A stretch of 64,000 nucleotides of DNA, taken from Ekhidna sp051379705 (GTDB lineage: Bacteria; Bacteroidota; Bacteroidia; Cytophagales; Cyclobacteriaceae). Location: contig NZ_CP179868.1 in NCBI RefSeq assembly GCF_051379705.1, positions 1,302,001-1,366,000 on the forward strand, given 5' to 3'. A program made the translations under genes and the position numbers. Below the pieces are notes generated by a model that saw only the letters and a list, made by a program, of their open reading frames with translations, was not told the DNA's origin and searched no databases. Below are positions 32,704-40,546 of the stretch, one piece after another; the first letter of the stretch is position 1; the number at the start of each line of letters is the position of its first letter.

Positions 32704-33153
32704 ATGGAAATCAGAAAAGCCAGAAAGGAAGATGTAATACACATCATAGCAATGCTTGCAGACGATGAATTAGGCAGCAAAAGAGAAAACTTTATAGATC
32801 CACTTCCTCGTGTTTACTACGATTCATTCGAGAAAATTGATCAAGATCCTAATCAGCATTTGGTTGTTGCTGAAGAAAATGGAGAAGTTATAGGAACAGC
32901 CCAACTTTCATTCATTCCATACCTTACCTACCAAGGTGGGGTCCGATCTCAAATAGAGGCAGTCAGAATTAAATCTTCTATGAGAGGAAAAGGCATTGGA
33001 GAAAAGCTTTTCAAATGGATGATTGAGAAAGCCCAATCAAGCGGTGCGCATCTTATACAGTTGACCACCGATAAACAAAGATCTGATGCGTTGCGCTTTT
33101 ATGAAAAGCTTGGATTCAAAGCCACTCACGAAGGACTAAAATTGCATTTTTAA
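32704..33153 (+). CDS. GNAT family N-acetyltransferase
   Basis: The 149-aa acetyltransferase has VRIKSSMRGKGIGEKLFKWMIEKA, with the acetyl-CoA-binding R-G-K-G-I-G loop, and LTTDKQRSDALRFYEKLGF, the typical 'R..A..fYeklGF' end. Substrate unknown. Only 17 bases separate it from the antiporter gene downstream, so they may be cotranscribed. Confidence 0.9.
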   Translation: MEIRKARKEDVIHIIAMLADDELGSKRENFIDPLPRVYYDSFEKIDQDPNQHLVVAEENGEVIGTAQLSFIPYLTYQGGVRSQIEAVRIKSSMRGKGIGEKLFKWMIEKAQSSGAHLIQLTTDKQRSDALRFYEKLGFKATHEGLKLHF

Positions 33154-33170
33154 AAGCTAATTTTACCTTA

Positions 33171-34343
33171 ATGGTAATATTGAGTGCCCTTGCATCAGAA
33201 GTCAATCTACTTTTGATCATCAGTTTGTTGATTGTAATTCTAGGTTTAATCCTGAGGCGTCTCAATCAGCCATATATTATAGCGTACATTCTGTCAGGCG
33301 TTATTTTGGGCCCTCATGTATTAGGCATTGTGACTGACGTACAGGTCGCCCAACATCTAGGGGACATAGGCCTTATTATCCTTATGTTCTTCATCGGTAT
33401 GGAGATTTCACTTCCTGACTTTCTCAAGCGATGGAAGGTAGCCTTCTTCGGCACAGGCATGCAAGTGGCTTTCAGCATTATTCTAATGTACATTCTAGGT
33501 ACGTTTTTAGGATGGTCTTTTAATCGAATGATTCTACTCGGTTTTATAATTTCCATTAGCAGTTCTGCGGTAGTTATCAAGCTAATCCAGGATCAAGCTG
33601 ATCCTGCTAGCAAAACCAGTCAAAATGTGATAAGTATACTCCTTACTCAGGATATACTCATTGTACCTATGATAATTGTACTTTCATTGCTTGGAGGTGA
33701 TTCGTTGGATGTACAGCAAGTAACCCTTCAGATCATTGGGGGAATTTTGATTATCGTGACAATGGTCTATCTGATCAAGAAACAAAAAATCAAATTACCA
33801 TTTGAAGAGATCCTAAGTAAAGACCATGAGCTTCAGATATTTGCTGGACTCATTGCATGTTTTGGTATTGCACTATTGACTTCATTATTTGAACTCTCTG
33901 CGAGTTTGGGAGCATTGGTTTCTGGCATTCTTATCAACGCATCAGATTCAAACAAGTGGTTACATGACAGCCTTCACTCGTTCAGAGTTATCCTCATTTC
34001 CATATTTTTTATTTCCGTGGGCATGCTCATCGATCTAGCCTTTCTCAAAGAGCACATACTTTCCGTTTCTCTTTTAGTGTTCTTTGTATACATATCTAAT
34101 CACGGAATAAATGCAATCTCACTTAGGCTTCTCGGAAACACATGGAAGGAGAGTGTGCTTGGGGGTTCGTTCCTTGCACAAATTGGCGAATTCAGTTTCG
34201 TACTGGCAACCATTGGACTGCAACAAGGTCTTATTTCCAACTTTGGATATCAGATCACAATAATCGTAATAGCGATCACTATTTTCATTAGTCCATTTTG
34301 GGTTTTGCTTACTCAGAAAGCCTTTGGCATAGCCGAAAAATAA
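33171..34343 (+). CDS. Cation:proton antiporter, KefB/CPA2 type (short form)
   Basis: The 390-aa protein is an integral membrane protein of about 12-13 helices. The Na+/H+ exchanger domain motifs are LGLILRRLNQPYIIAYILSGVILGPHVLG, IGLIILMFFIGMEISLP, SISSSAVVIKLIQDQ and LLTQDILIVPMII (the conserved acidic Asp of the exchange site). It lacks the cytoplasmic TrkA-N/RCK domain of full KefB/KefC proteins, so it resembles KefB-type antiporters without a nucleotide-regulated gate. It would exchange K+ or Na+ for H+. Confidence 0.92.
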   Translation: MVILSALASEVNLLLIISLLIVILGLILRRLNQPYIIAYILSGVILGPHVLGIVTDVQVAQHLGDIGLIILMFFIGMEISLPDFLKRWKVAFFGTGMQVAFSIILMYILGTFLGWSFNRMILLGFIISISSSAVVIKLIQDQADPASKTSQNVISILLTQDILIVPMIIVLSLLGGDSLDVQQVTLQIIGGILIIVTMVYLIKKQKIKLPFEEILSKDHELQIFAGLIACFGIALLTSLFELSASLGALVSGILINASDSNKWLHDSLHSFRVILISIFFISVGMLIDLAFLKEHILSVSLLVFFVYISNHGINAISLRLLGNTWKESVLGGSFLAQIGEFSFVLATIGLQQGLISNFGYQITIIVIAITIFISPFWVLLTQKAFGIAEK

Positions 34344-34421
34344 ATTTCCATCACCCGCAAGTTTTTTTCGGATTGAGCATCCAAATGCTAACCCCCTAAA
34401 CTGTCCTTTTACAGGGTTGTA

Positions 34422-34427
34422 CGTCTA
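34422..34427 (+). promoter_or_regulatory. Possible ECF-type -10 element CGTCTA before the sigma gene
   Basis: CGTCTA at 34422-34427, 25 bases upstream of the GTG start of the sigma gene, resembles the CGTC core of ECF sigma -10 elements, which in autoregulated operons usually follows an AAC-containing -35 by about 16 bases. A partly fitting AACTGTCC lies further left (34399-34406). Autoregulation of the sigma operon is the inference. Confidence 0.35.
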
Positions 34428-34452
34428 GTTTTACAGCGTCAACTATCAACTC

Positions 34453-34980
34453 GTGAAAGAAACAGACTTCAGGGATATCGTAAGTGAAAACCAAGATCGT
34501 GTTTACAATACATGTCTTGGTTTTATGAAAAATAATGAGGAAGCTAAGGATATGGCTCAGGAAGTCTTCATACATGTGTATCAAAACATTGCAAAGTTTA
34601 AAGGGGACTCTAAGCTTAGCACATGGATTTATCGAATTGCGACCAATAAGTGTTTGGAAGAGATTCGGAGAAAAGGAAGAAAGAAGAGATCAGCACAGCT
34701 ATCGGATATTTCTGATGAAGTAATACAAAATCAAGCCCCGGACTTTTTTCATCCAGGGGTAGCTATGGAAGACAAAGAACGAGCAGCCATACTTTTTGCA
34801 GCAATTGAAAAACTTCCAGATCCTCAGCGTGTAGCCTTCACTCTTTCCAAAATCGAGCAACTTTCCTATGAAGAAATTAGCAAGGTTATGGAGAAAAGTA
34901 TTAGCTCAGTGGAATCATTGCTCTTTCGAGCTAAGAAAAATTTGCAGAAATTACTTACTCACTATTATGAAACCATCTGA
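34453..34980 (+). CDS. ECF sigma factor (sigma-70 family)
   Basis: The 175-aa protein has sigma region 2 (residues 8-75: NTCLGFMKNNEEAKDMAQEVF, STWIYRIATNKCLEEIRR) and region 4 (about 115-170: LPDPQRVAFTLSKIEQLSYEEI, SSVESLLFRAKKNLQKLL) but no region 1 or 3, the definition of an extracytoplasmic-function sigma factor. The start is GTG 34453; no ATG is nearby in frame. It overlaps by 14 bases with a one-TM protein that is a good anti-sigma candidate, and these two are followed directly by a Spy/CnrX-like periplasmic protein. Confidence 0.93.
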   Translation: MKETDFRDIVSENQDRVYNTCLGFMKNNEEAKDMAQEVFIHVYQNIAKFKGDSKLSTWIYRIATNKCLEEIRRKGRKKRSAQLSDISDEVIQNQAPDFFHPGVAMEDKERAAILFAAIEKLPDPQRVAFTLSKIEQLSYEEISKVMEKSISSVESLLFRAKKNLQKLLTHYYETI

Positions 34981-35248
34981 TATCCAACGTGAGGTAGAAC
35001 TCACCCTCAACAGCCTTGACCGATTGAGAAAAGCAAAAGCTCCGGTAGATTTTACTGATTCGCTCACCGCTAAAATGATCTTTTCAGAGGATCAGGTAAG
35101 ATGGGTAAATAGAGCCAAACTAGCATTGGTTGCTATGGTAGCAATGGCGATTCTTAATGGTATAGTTATGTTTAAAAGTCAAGTCAACCAGCGAGACCAG
35201 ATGCTAGATTCCTTAGCTCAGCAATATCACCTAATCGGAGATCTTTAA
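34967..35248 (+). CDS. Single-TM protein, candidate anti-sigma factor
   Basis: The 93-aa protein from the ATG 34967 (MKPSDIQREVELTLNSLDRL) has a soluble N-terminal half facing the cytoplasm, one hydrophobic helix (about residues 47-65, LALVAMVAMAILNGIVMF) and a short periplasmic tail. Size and topology match small membrane anti-sigma factors of the CnrY type. The frame extends up to 34868 inside the sigma gene, but that part is not supported. It overlaps the sigma gene end and abuts the next gene without a gap (stop 35248, start 35249). Confidence 0.75.
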   Translation: MKPSDIQREVELTLNSLDRLRKAKAPVDFTDSLTAKMIFSEDQVRWVNRAKLALVAMVAMAILNGIVMFKSQVNQRDQMLDSLAQQYHLIGDL

Positions 35249-35752
35249 ATGAAAAAAACCACCATCCGCCTAATAATACTCGCTGTAATTGTAATGATTC
35301 TCCTTAATGGAGTTCTCATCACTTTGCTTTGGACAAAGCAATCCCCTGATAAAGGATATCAAAAGACTCAAATTACTGAGGTCAATGACTTTATTATTCG
35401 TGAACTTGGATTTGATAAGGAAACATCTGAATCTTTTAGATCTATCGCAGCTCAGCACCACAACAATCAGATTGAACTTCAAAAGCGGTATCGGGACATT
35501 AAAAGACAGCTGAATCGAGCCATGATCAGTCAAGACAAAGAAAAAGCAGAACTCCTCCTGGAAGATCTTACAGAGGTTGTAAAAGCAAAGGAGCTAGAGT
35601 TGTTTCGCTTTTTTAGTGAGGTAAGAACCATCACGAATAAACAGCAGCAAAGAGAGTTTGGACGAATCTTTAGAGAGGCCACCGGAGCGCCTGATTACGA
35701 GCGCATTCCAATGGAAGACAACTCTAACCGCCCACCTCGCCCCAGACCATAG
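35249..35752 (+). CDS. Spy/CpxP/CnrX-like periplasmic sensor protein
   Basis: The 167-aa protein has an N-terminal membrane anchor (residues 6-27, IRLIILAVIVMILLNGVLITLL) and a helical periplasmic domain with long amphipathic helices (QHHNNQIELQKRYRDIKRQLNRAM, EDLTEVVKAKELELFRFFSEV), the pattern of Spy/CpxP and of the CnrX metal sensor. With the ECF sigma and one-TM protein upstream it forms a CnrXYH-like set, with sensor, anti-sigma and sigma in the opposite gene order. A His-His pair (QHHNNQ) could bind metal, but the inducer is not known. It overlaps the convergent menC by 29 bases. Confidence 0.8.
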   Translation: MKKTTIRLIILAVIVMILLNGVLITLLWTKQSPDKGYQKTQITEVNDFIIRELGFDKETSESFRSIAAQHHNNQIELQKRYRDIKRQLNRAMISQDKEKAELLLEDLTEVVKAKELELFRFFSEVRTITNKQQQREFGRIFREATGAPDYERIPMEDNSNRPPRPRP

Positions 35753-36782
35753 AATTGGCGTATTTAAAATAACCTTGATCAATAATGATCGGTGAGGTGA
35801 TATTGTTATGATAAAGACCACCGGTTCCTAATCCGTGATGCACATCATCGGTCGAATATTGGCTTGCAAATTGTGCGATTGCATTCAATCCAATATTGGA
35901 TTCCAAATAGGAGGTAATCCACCAAGCTATTCCATGAATTTCTGCCAAATCAATCCATTCCTTTACAGAAGCAAATCCACCATGCAATGTGGGTTTCAAT
36001 ACTAAAAATTGCGGCTTCAGTTCTTGTAGCAAATCAACACGATCTCTGGAGGAGTGAATACCTATCAACTCCTCATCCAAAGCAATGGGTATCTCACTTC
36101 TATTACAAATGAGCTCCATAGCTTCTGGTTGCATAGGCATTATTGGCTGCTCTATTGAGTGTATGTTAAACTGACTCAAAGTGTTAATCTTGGAGAGCAC
36201 TTCGTTTGTAGGAAAGGCTCCGTTCGCGTCGAGTCGGATAATCAAATCTTCCGAAACCTTTCTCAGCGATTTGATGATTTCAATTTCCGTTTCAAAATCT
36301 AAGGCTCCGACTTTCAGCTTGATACAGCTAAATCCCGCCTCCAGCTTTTCCTCGATTTGTTCTTTCATAAAGGCCTTGTCACCCATCCAAATCAGCCCGT
36401 TAATGGGTAATTGAATCTGGTTGAGATCATTTCGGAAAATGTGCTTCACACCTCCATTTAGAAGATCCAGAAAGGCCATCTCCAATCCAAATCGAACACT
36501 CGGTATCGATGACGGCACCAGCTTGCCAACCAGTTCAAAAACATCCGCTTTTGATGACGGCTTATCAAAACCCTGCAGCGAAACCATGAGTTTCTCTAAA
36601 AACTCAGGAATATCCTCCACATCCTCCGGGCTGAGACGATCGATAGGCGCAACTTCACCTAAGCCATAAATACCATTTTCATGAATTTTCAGGAACCATA
36701 CTTTCCTGTCTTTCAAATTGCCTCGACTGGTGCGTGCAGAAAATTTAAAATCAAGAACATACGGTATAACTTCGAGGCGCAT
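35724..36782 (-). CDS. menC: o-Succinylbenzoate synthase (MenC-like), enolase superfamily
   Basis: The 352-aa protein has the enolase-superfamily active-site series: SCIKLKVG (KxK acid/base), RLDANGAF (metal Asp), SIEQP (metal Glu), ALDEEL (metal Asp) and FLVLKPTLHGG (second catalytic Lys). The beginning FKFSARTSRGNL and the end SYLESNIGLNAIAQFAS match o-succinylbenzoate synthases of the menaquinone pathway in Bacteroidota. Dipeptide epimerase is the alternative but fits the N-terminal motif less well. Its ATG (36782-36780) faces the queA ATG with one base between. No other men gene is present. Confidence 0.88.
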   Translation of the reverse strand: MRLEVIPYVLDFKFSARTSRGNLKDRKVWFLKIHENGIYGLGEVAPIDRLSPEDVEDIPEFLEKLMVSLQGFDKPSSKADVFELVGKLVPSSIPSVRFGLEMAFLDLLNGGVKHIFRNDLNQIQLPINGLIWMGDKAFMKEQIEEKLEAGFSCIKLKVGALDFETEIEIIKSLRKVSEDLIIRLDANGAFPTNEVLSKINTLSQFNIHSIEQPIMPMQPEAMELICNRSEIPIALDEELIGIHSSRDRVDLLQELKPQFLVLKPTLHGGFASVKEWIDLAEIHGIAWWITSYLESNIGLNAIAQFASQYSTDDVHHGLGTGGLYHNNITSPIIIDQGYFKYANSMVWGEVGG

Positions 36783-36783
36783 T

Positions 36784-37944
36784 ATGAATTTACAATTAGA
36801 AGATTTTCTTTTTGAACTCCCAGAGGAACGAATCGCAAAACATCCTCCAAAAGAAAGAGCGGATTCAAAACTGCTCTTTTACAACAAAGGTGATATCTCA
36901 CATCACGAATTTAAGAACATTGTGTCCTTAATTCCAGCCGAATCTCTTCTCGTTTTTAATGACACAAAAGTGATTCCTGCCAGAATCATCATGCACAAGG
37001 AAAGCGGAGCTCGCATTGAGATTTTTTTACTGGAGCCAATTTCTCCTTCAAAAGTTCACGAAGAGGTGATGAATGCAACCGGTAAATGTGCCTGGAAATG
37101 TATGATTGGAAATGCAAGAAAATGGAAACCAGCTACCTCTCTTTCACTGCCAGACCTTTCATTAGAAGCAGTCCGGTCCGGAGACGATGAAGTTACTTTT
37201 CATTGGGATGGAGATGCAACTTTCTCCGATCTGCTCACTGAGATTGGTAAGATCCCACTCCCTCCCTATATTGACAGAGAATTAGAAGAATCAGATCAGG
37301 AGCGCTATCAGACGGTCTATTCAAAAATGAAAGGTGCTGTGGCGGCTCCTACCGCAGGTTTGCATTTCACAACAGAGGTCATTGAAAATATCAATGCAAA
37401 AAACATTCAGACAGACTTCCTCACCTTGCATGTGTCGGCCGGCACTTTTCAACCCATTAAGAGTAAGAATGTAGCAGATCACCCTATGCATAATGAGCAG
37501 ATCTGGGTGACTAAGAAAAACATCGAAAATCTGATAAAAGCATCAAAAGTGATCGCAGTAGGAACCACTTCAATGAGGACAATTGAAAGCCTTTACTGGT
37601 TTGGTGTGAGATTATTGAATAGTCAGACCGATTTTTTTATTGATAAGAATGACCCATACACCTTTGAACCTATAAATCGAATTGCTGCTTTGGAAGCTGT
37701 GTTAAATCATATGAACAATCTCGGTTTAGATAAAATTGGTGGACAAACAGAAATTTTCATTTATCCAGGCTACAAGTTTCAGATATGCGAAGGTTTGATC
37801 ACTAATTATCACCTTCCAGGATCAACACTAATCCTGCTAGTGGCCTCATTTATAGGCCCAGATTGGAGGACGGTATACGAATCTGCATTGGAGAATGACT
37901 ATCGATTCCTTAGTTATGGAGACAGCTCGTTGCTTTTGCCCTAA
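36784..37944 (+). CDS. queA: S-adenosylmethionine:tRNA ribosyltransferase-isomerase
   Basis: The 386-aa protein makes epoxyqueuosine in tRNA wobble positions. The start MNLQLEDFLFELPEERIAKHP is the family beginning (DFdfeLPeelIA..P). NDTKVIPAR, ARIEIFLLEPI, AAPTAGLHFT, HVSAGTFQPIKSKN, AVGTTSMRTIES, TEIFIYPGYKFQI and LITNYHLPGSTLILLVASF are diagnostic. The open frame extends 66 bases upstream to 36718 inside menC, but that part is discarded because family members begin at this Met. The stop is shared with the DoxX gene through CTAA. Confidence 0.95.
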   Translation: MNLQLEDFLFELPEERIAKHPPKERADSKLLFYNKGDISHHEFKNIVSLIPAESLLVFNDTKVIPARIIMHKESGARIEIFLLEPISPSKVHEEVMNATGKCAWKCMIGNARKWKPATSLSLPDLSLEAVRSGDDEVTFHWDGDATFSDLLTEIGKIPLPPYIDRELEESDQERYQTVYSKMKGAVAAPTAGLHFTTEVIENINAKNIQTDFLTLHVSAGTFQPIKSKNVADHPMHNEQIWVTKKNIENLIKASKVIAVGTTSMRTIESLYWFGVRLLNSQTDFFIDKNDPYTFEPINRIAALEAVLNHMNNLGLDKIGGQTEIFIYPGYKFQICEGLITNYHLPGSTLILLVASFIGPDWRTVYESALENDYRFLSYGDSSLLLP

Positions 37945-38378
37945 GTGGATTTCATTTTAATTCTTTGCTCCATGATATAGTCGAGTGAAAACTTACCACT
38001 CCCTGTGATGGCAATCACAATCAATAGTCCTAAAATGGTAAGCGCCATTGGAAATTCCATATAGTTTTCAGCAGTCAGCATTTGCTTATAATTGAAAATA
38101 ACTGCTCCGGCGAGAATCGGAATATTTAACAGACACATCCACCGAGTAATCGCACCACACATCAATATGATTCCTCCAGCCATGTGAATAAAAATAATCG
38201 CATGTGCCAGATGAGCTGCAACGAAAATCCAACCAACAGACTGAATGTTAGCTGTGAAACTATCAAAGTTGCTCGCAAAAACAATTCCTTTGTAAGTGAT
38301 GAATCCACCCAAAGCAATGCGAAGAAAATCTACCAAAATGGGTGGACGAATCGATTCGATTTTTTGAATGATACCCAT
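37941..38378 (-). CDS. DoxX family membrane protein
   Basis: The 145-aa protein has four membrane helices (about residues 15-32, 52-72, 80-96, 107-126). The DoxX signature is VDFLRIALGGFITYKGIVFA near the start, with AHLAHAIIFIHMAGGIILMCGAITRWMCLLNIPIL in the middle. DoxX-like proteins are poorly defined quinone- or redox-linked membrane components. Monocistronic, with a 388-base gap upstream. Confidence 0.85.
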   Translation of the reverse strand: MGIIQKIESIRPPILVDFLRIALGGFITYKGIVFASNFDSFTANIQSVGWIFVAAHLAHAIIFIHMAGGIILMCGAITRWMCLLNIPILAGAVIFNYKQMLTAENYMEFPMALTILGLLIVIAITGSGKFSLDYIMEQRIKMKST

Positions 38379-38480
38379 GATTTTGGAGTTTGATTATACA
38401 TAATTTACTCAAAATCGCATTCAAATGCAATAATCGGTAGTTGGTAGTCACCCGCTATTGATTCATCGAAAGAGGTATAA

Positions 38481-38500
38481 AATACCCTGTTTAGGGTATT
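38481..38500. promoter_or_regulatory. 8-bp inverted repeat AATACCCT/AGGGTATT
   Basis: The arms 38481-38488 and 38493-38500 are perfect complements around GTTT. The right arm ends on the first two bases of the presumed -33 TTG of the next promoter (38499-38501), so a bound regulator would block it. It may also be the terminal hairpin of something upstream, though no T-run follows. Confidence 0.5.
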
Positions 38501-38529
38501 GATTTCGCAGCAAAAAGCCACTTGATTTG
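38499..38529 (+). promoter_or_regulatory. Promoter candidate for the 33-aa gene
   Basis: TTG at 38499-38501 is followed after 20 bases by TTGATTTG (38522-38529), differing from TAnnTTTG by one base. Expected start near 38536 would leave a leader of about 20 bases before the ATG at 38556. Spacing is ideal for the Bacteroidota housekeeping promoter. Confidence 0.5.
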
Positions 38530-38555
38530 TAATACCAACTATCGCAACAATTGCT

Positions 38556-38657
38556 ATGAGTCAACTAATTAAAAGTCTTTCAATCCAACGCATTCACGTA
38601 GAACTCGCTGGAAAATTCTTCTTACTTGTTATTATTCTAGCGTTGTTGATTGGTTGA
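38556..38657 (+). CDS. 33-aa hydrophobic membrane peptide
   Basis: The ATG at 38556 opens MSQLIKSLSIQRIHVELAGK followed by a 13-residue hydrophobic run (FFLLVIILALLIG) and TGA at 38655-38657. It is a small basic-amphipathic plus single-span design. A well-spaced promoter and inverted repeat stand before it and a terminator 43 bases after it, so it looks like an independent transcript. Function unknown. Candidates are a regulatory membrane peptide, a toxin of a type I system or a leader. No antisense RNA can be seen. Confidence 0.5.
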   Translation: MSQLIKSLSIQRIHVELAGKFFLLVIILALLIG

Positions 38658-38699
38658 GATCGCTCTGTGTCACCGCACAACTTACCGTTAAACATTTAG

Positions 38700-38723
38700 A
38701 AGCGCCAAGTGGCGCTTTTTTTT
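38700..38723 (+). terminator. Intrinsic terminator
   Basis: AAGCGCC (38700-38706) and GGCGCTT (38711-38717) form a GC-rich 7-bp stem with an AAGT loop, followed by an uninterrupted T-run to 38723. The only plus-strand gene that could use it is the 33-aa peptide gene, which supports that gene being transcribed on its own. Confidence 0.88.
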
Positions 38724-38769
38724 CTGCCTTTATTCCAATTGACTATTTTCGTTGGCATAATCTCAATTG

Positions 38770-39726
38770 ATGCTGATAATTAAACGTTTTCTAGGAGTCC
38801 TTCTGATACTACTGATCGTTGTGTATTTCGGCCTATCCTATTCTCTTTCCAATCGTGTATTGACTACTAATAGCTCATTTCAAAAAACGCTGAATGACAT
38901 TGAAAACTATTGGGACACTAGTTATGAAGAAATGATTGCCCTACTTCCTCCACCCACTGACTTTAGTGTTCAAGCAAATGATGATGTGATCATTAATGGC
39001 AAATATTTTACGGTTTCGGATTCATCTTCATGCTTGTACATTTTTGCACATGGTTGGGCGCGCAGCTGGCAAAACATGTTAAAATATTATCCTATTGTCG
39101 AAGAATGTGGCTGTGATGTAATTATGTATGATCATAGAGCTCATGGGGATAGTGGAGGTAAGTTTCCAACAGGTGGGATTAAAGAATCTGAAGACTTAAT
39201 CTCAGTTACTGAATGGGCTGCACAAAACAAGCAGTTTGAATGGAATCAAATTGCCTGGGTAGGTAGCTCATGGGGAGCAGGCGCTGCCCTAATGGCAGGT
39301 GCCGACGATCGTAATCCCGCGTTTATTTTCGCAGACTCTCCATATCAGGATTGGCACACCGCAATATTTGAGCGCGCTATAGAAGATTATGGTTCCTGGA
39401 TTAATGGTATTGCTCCGGCAGTAATGTATTGGGTAAACATAAGAGCTGATATTGACTATGCTCAAGCAAGTCCAATAAAAGCTACAAAGGATATTTCAGA
39501 GCCTGTTTTTCTAATACACTCCAAAGCGGATCCACAAACAAACTCTCAACAGTCTGTCAATATTGCCGAAAATTTAAATTCATCCTCAGAGTTTCATCAT
39601 ACCGATTGGGGAAATATCCATGTCATGGACGTCATATCTAATAAAGCAGAAGTAAAAGAGATGTTATCTTCATTTATCATGAAGAATAATCTCGCTGCTT
39701 TTATACCTCCTGAAATAGAAGAGTAA
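38770..39726 (+). CDS. Alpha/beta hydrolase with N-terminal membrane anchor
   Basis: The 318-aa protein from the ATG 38770 (the TTG just upstream is less likely) has one N-terminal membrane helix (residues 5-25) and then a serine hydrolase of the YpfH/BAAT-like acyl-hydrolase kind. Features are FAHGWARSW (oxyanion loop), YDHRAHGDSGG, WVGSSWGAGAALMAG with the G-x-S-x-G nucleophile elbow, LIHSKADPQT (acid) and WGNIHVMDV (His). It is membrane-tethered, active on the periplasmic side if the anchor is a signal-anchor. Substrate unknown. Confidence 0.87.
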   Translation: MLIIKRFLGVLLILLIVVYFGLSYSLSNRVLTTNSSFQKTLNDIENYWDTSYEEMIALLPPPTDFSVQANDDVIINGKYFTVSDSSSCLYIFAHGWARSWQNMLKYYPIVEECGCDVIMYDHRAHGDSGGKFPTGGIKESEDLISVTEWAAQNKQFEWNQIAWVGSSWGAGAALMAGADDRNPAFIFADSPYQDWHTAIFERAIEDYGSWINGIAPAVMYWVNIRADIDYAQASPIKATKDISEPVFLIHSKADPQTNSQQSVNIAENLNSSSEFHHTDWGNIHVMDVISNKAEVKEMLSSFIMKNNLAAFIPPEIEE

Positions 39727-39798
39727 GAATGCAAATGACTGCTCAGAATTACTATTAACTTTAACTAAGTAATAGATTATTTCATCAAATTGCGCTCT

Positions 39799-40455
39799 AT
39801 GTCAAACGCGCACTATTCTGCTCCTGAAGAAAGACTAAATGTACTCACCCATGGATTTGGCATCATCATAAGTGTGATAGGATTAATTCTACTGCAGCTA
39901 AAATCCAGCACTTTTGTTGAATCAGCTTCCACACTTGCTTTCGGCCTGAGCTTAATCCTTCTTTACTGTGCATCTACCTTTTATCATGCTGCTAAATCAG
40001 CTGATCTCAGAGCGAAGCTTCGGATATTGGATCATGCTTCCATTTATATTTTAATCGCTGGAACTTATACACCTGTATGTTTGATCACTCTTGCTGATAA
40101 TGTTGGTCAGACTTTATTTTATACCATTTGGGGTGTCGGCTTGTCCGGTGTGATACTCAAAATATTTTTTACCGGAAAATTTGATAAGCTATCAACAGCT
40201 ATGTATGTGCTGATGGGATGGATCGCAATTTTTGCGATTAAGCCTCTATTATCATCCATGCCAGTGGAAGGGCTTTTATGGCTCCTGGCTGGTGGTGTTT
40301 TTTACACTGTAGGAGCAGTGCTTTACAGTATCAGATCCATTCCAATGAATCATGCGATTTTTCACATATTCGTCCTACTGGGCAGTTTCAGCCACTACAT
40401 GATGATCTACAACTGGATCCTTTATCATCCTCCCGAATGGGTTTGTCAAGGCTAA
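39799..40455 (+). CDS. Hemolysin III / PAQR-like membrane protein
   Basis: The 218-aa protein from the ATG 39799 has seven transmembrane helices and the hemolysin III (YqfA/progestin-receptor-like) signatures: EERLNVLTHGFGI, YCASTFYHAAKS, LRILDHASIYILIAGTYTPV, LMGWIAIFAIKPL and HAIFHIFVLLGSFSHYMMI. Conserved His residues would form the metal site of the alkaline-ceramidase-like fold. The frame also reads from a TTG nine bases upstream. Family function in bacteria is uncertain, though pore and hydrolase roles have been proposed. Confidence 0.92.
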   Translation: MSNAHYSAPEERLNVLTHGFGIIISVIGLILLQLKSSTFVESASTLAFGLSLILLYCASTFYHAAKSADLRAKLRILDHASIYILIAGTYTPVCLITLADNVGQTLFYTIWGVGLSGVILKIFFTGKFDKLSTAMYVLMGWIAIFAIKPLLSSMPVEGLLWLLAGGVFYTVGAVLYSIRSIPMNHAIFHIFVLLGSFSHYMMIYNWILYHPPEWVCQG

Positions 40456-40468
40456 ATGTGATTTAAAC

Positions 40469-40478
40469 GAAACGTTTC
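40469..40478. promoter_or_regulatory. 10-bp palindrome GAAACGTTTC
   Basis: The palindrome has a central CG, as do operators of LacI/GalR-type regulators, and lies 69-78 bases upstream of the propeller kinase start. No LacI-family gene is in the window. A 10-bp palindrome can occur by chance. Confidence 0.25.
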
Positions 40479-40546
40479 AAATACATTCCGCACGAAAGCC
40501 TTGAATACGGGATTGATTTTTTAAATTAATGGACTGATACTGCCAA

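Larger units (their letters stand above)
38379..38766. other. 388-bp gap with one tiny gene, promoter, inverted repeat and terminator
   Basis: The stretch between the DoxX gene and the next plus-strand hydrolase contains a 33-aa membrane-peptide gene (38556-38657) with a promoter-like pair and inverted repeat upstream and an intrinsic terminator downstream. Bases 38379-38480 hold nothing I can name. Confidence 0.6.
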
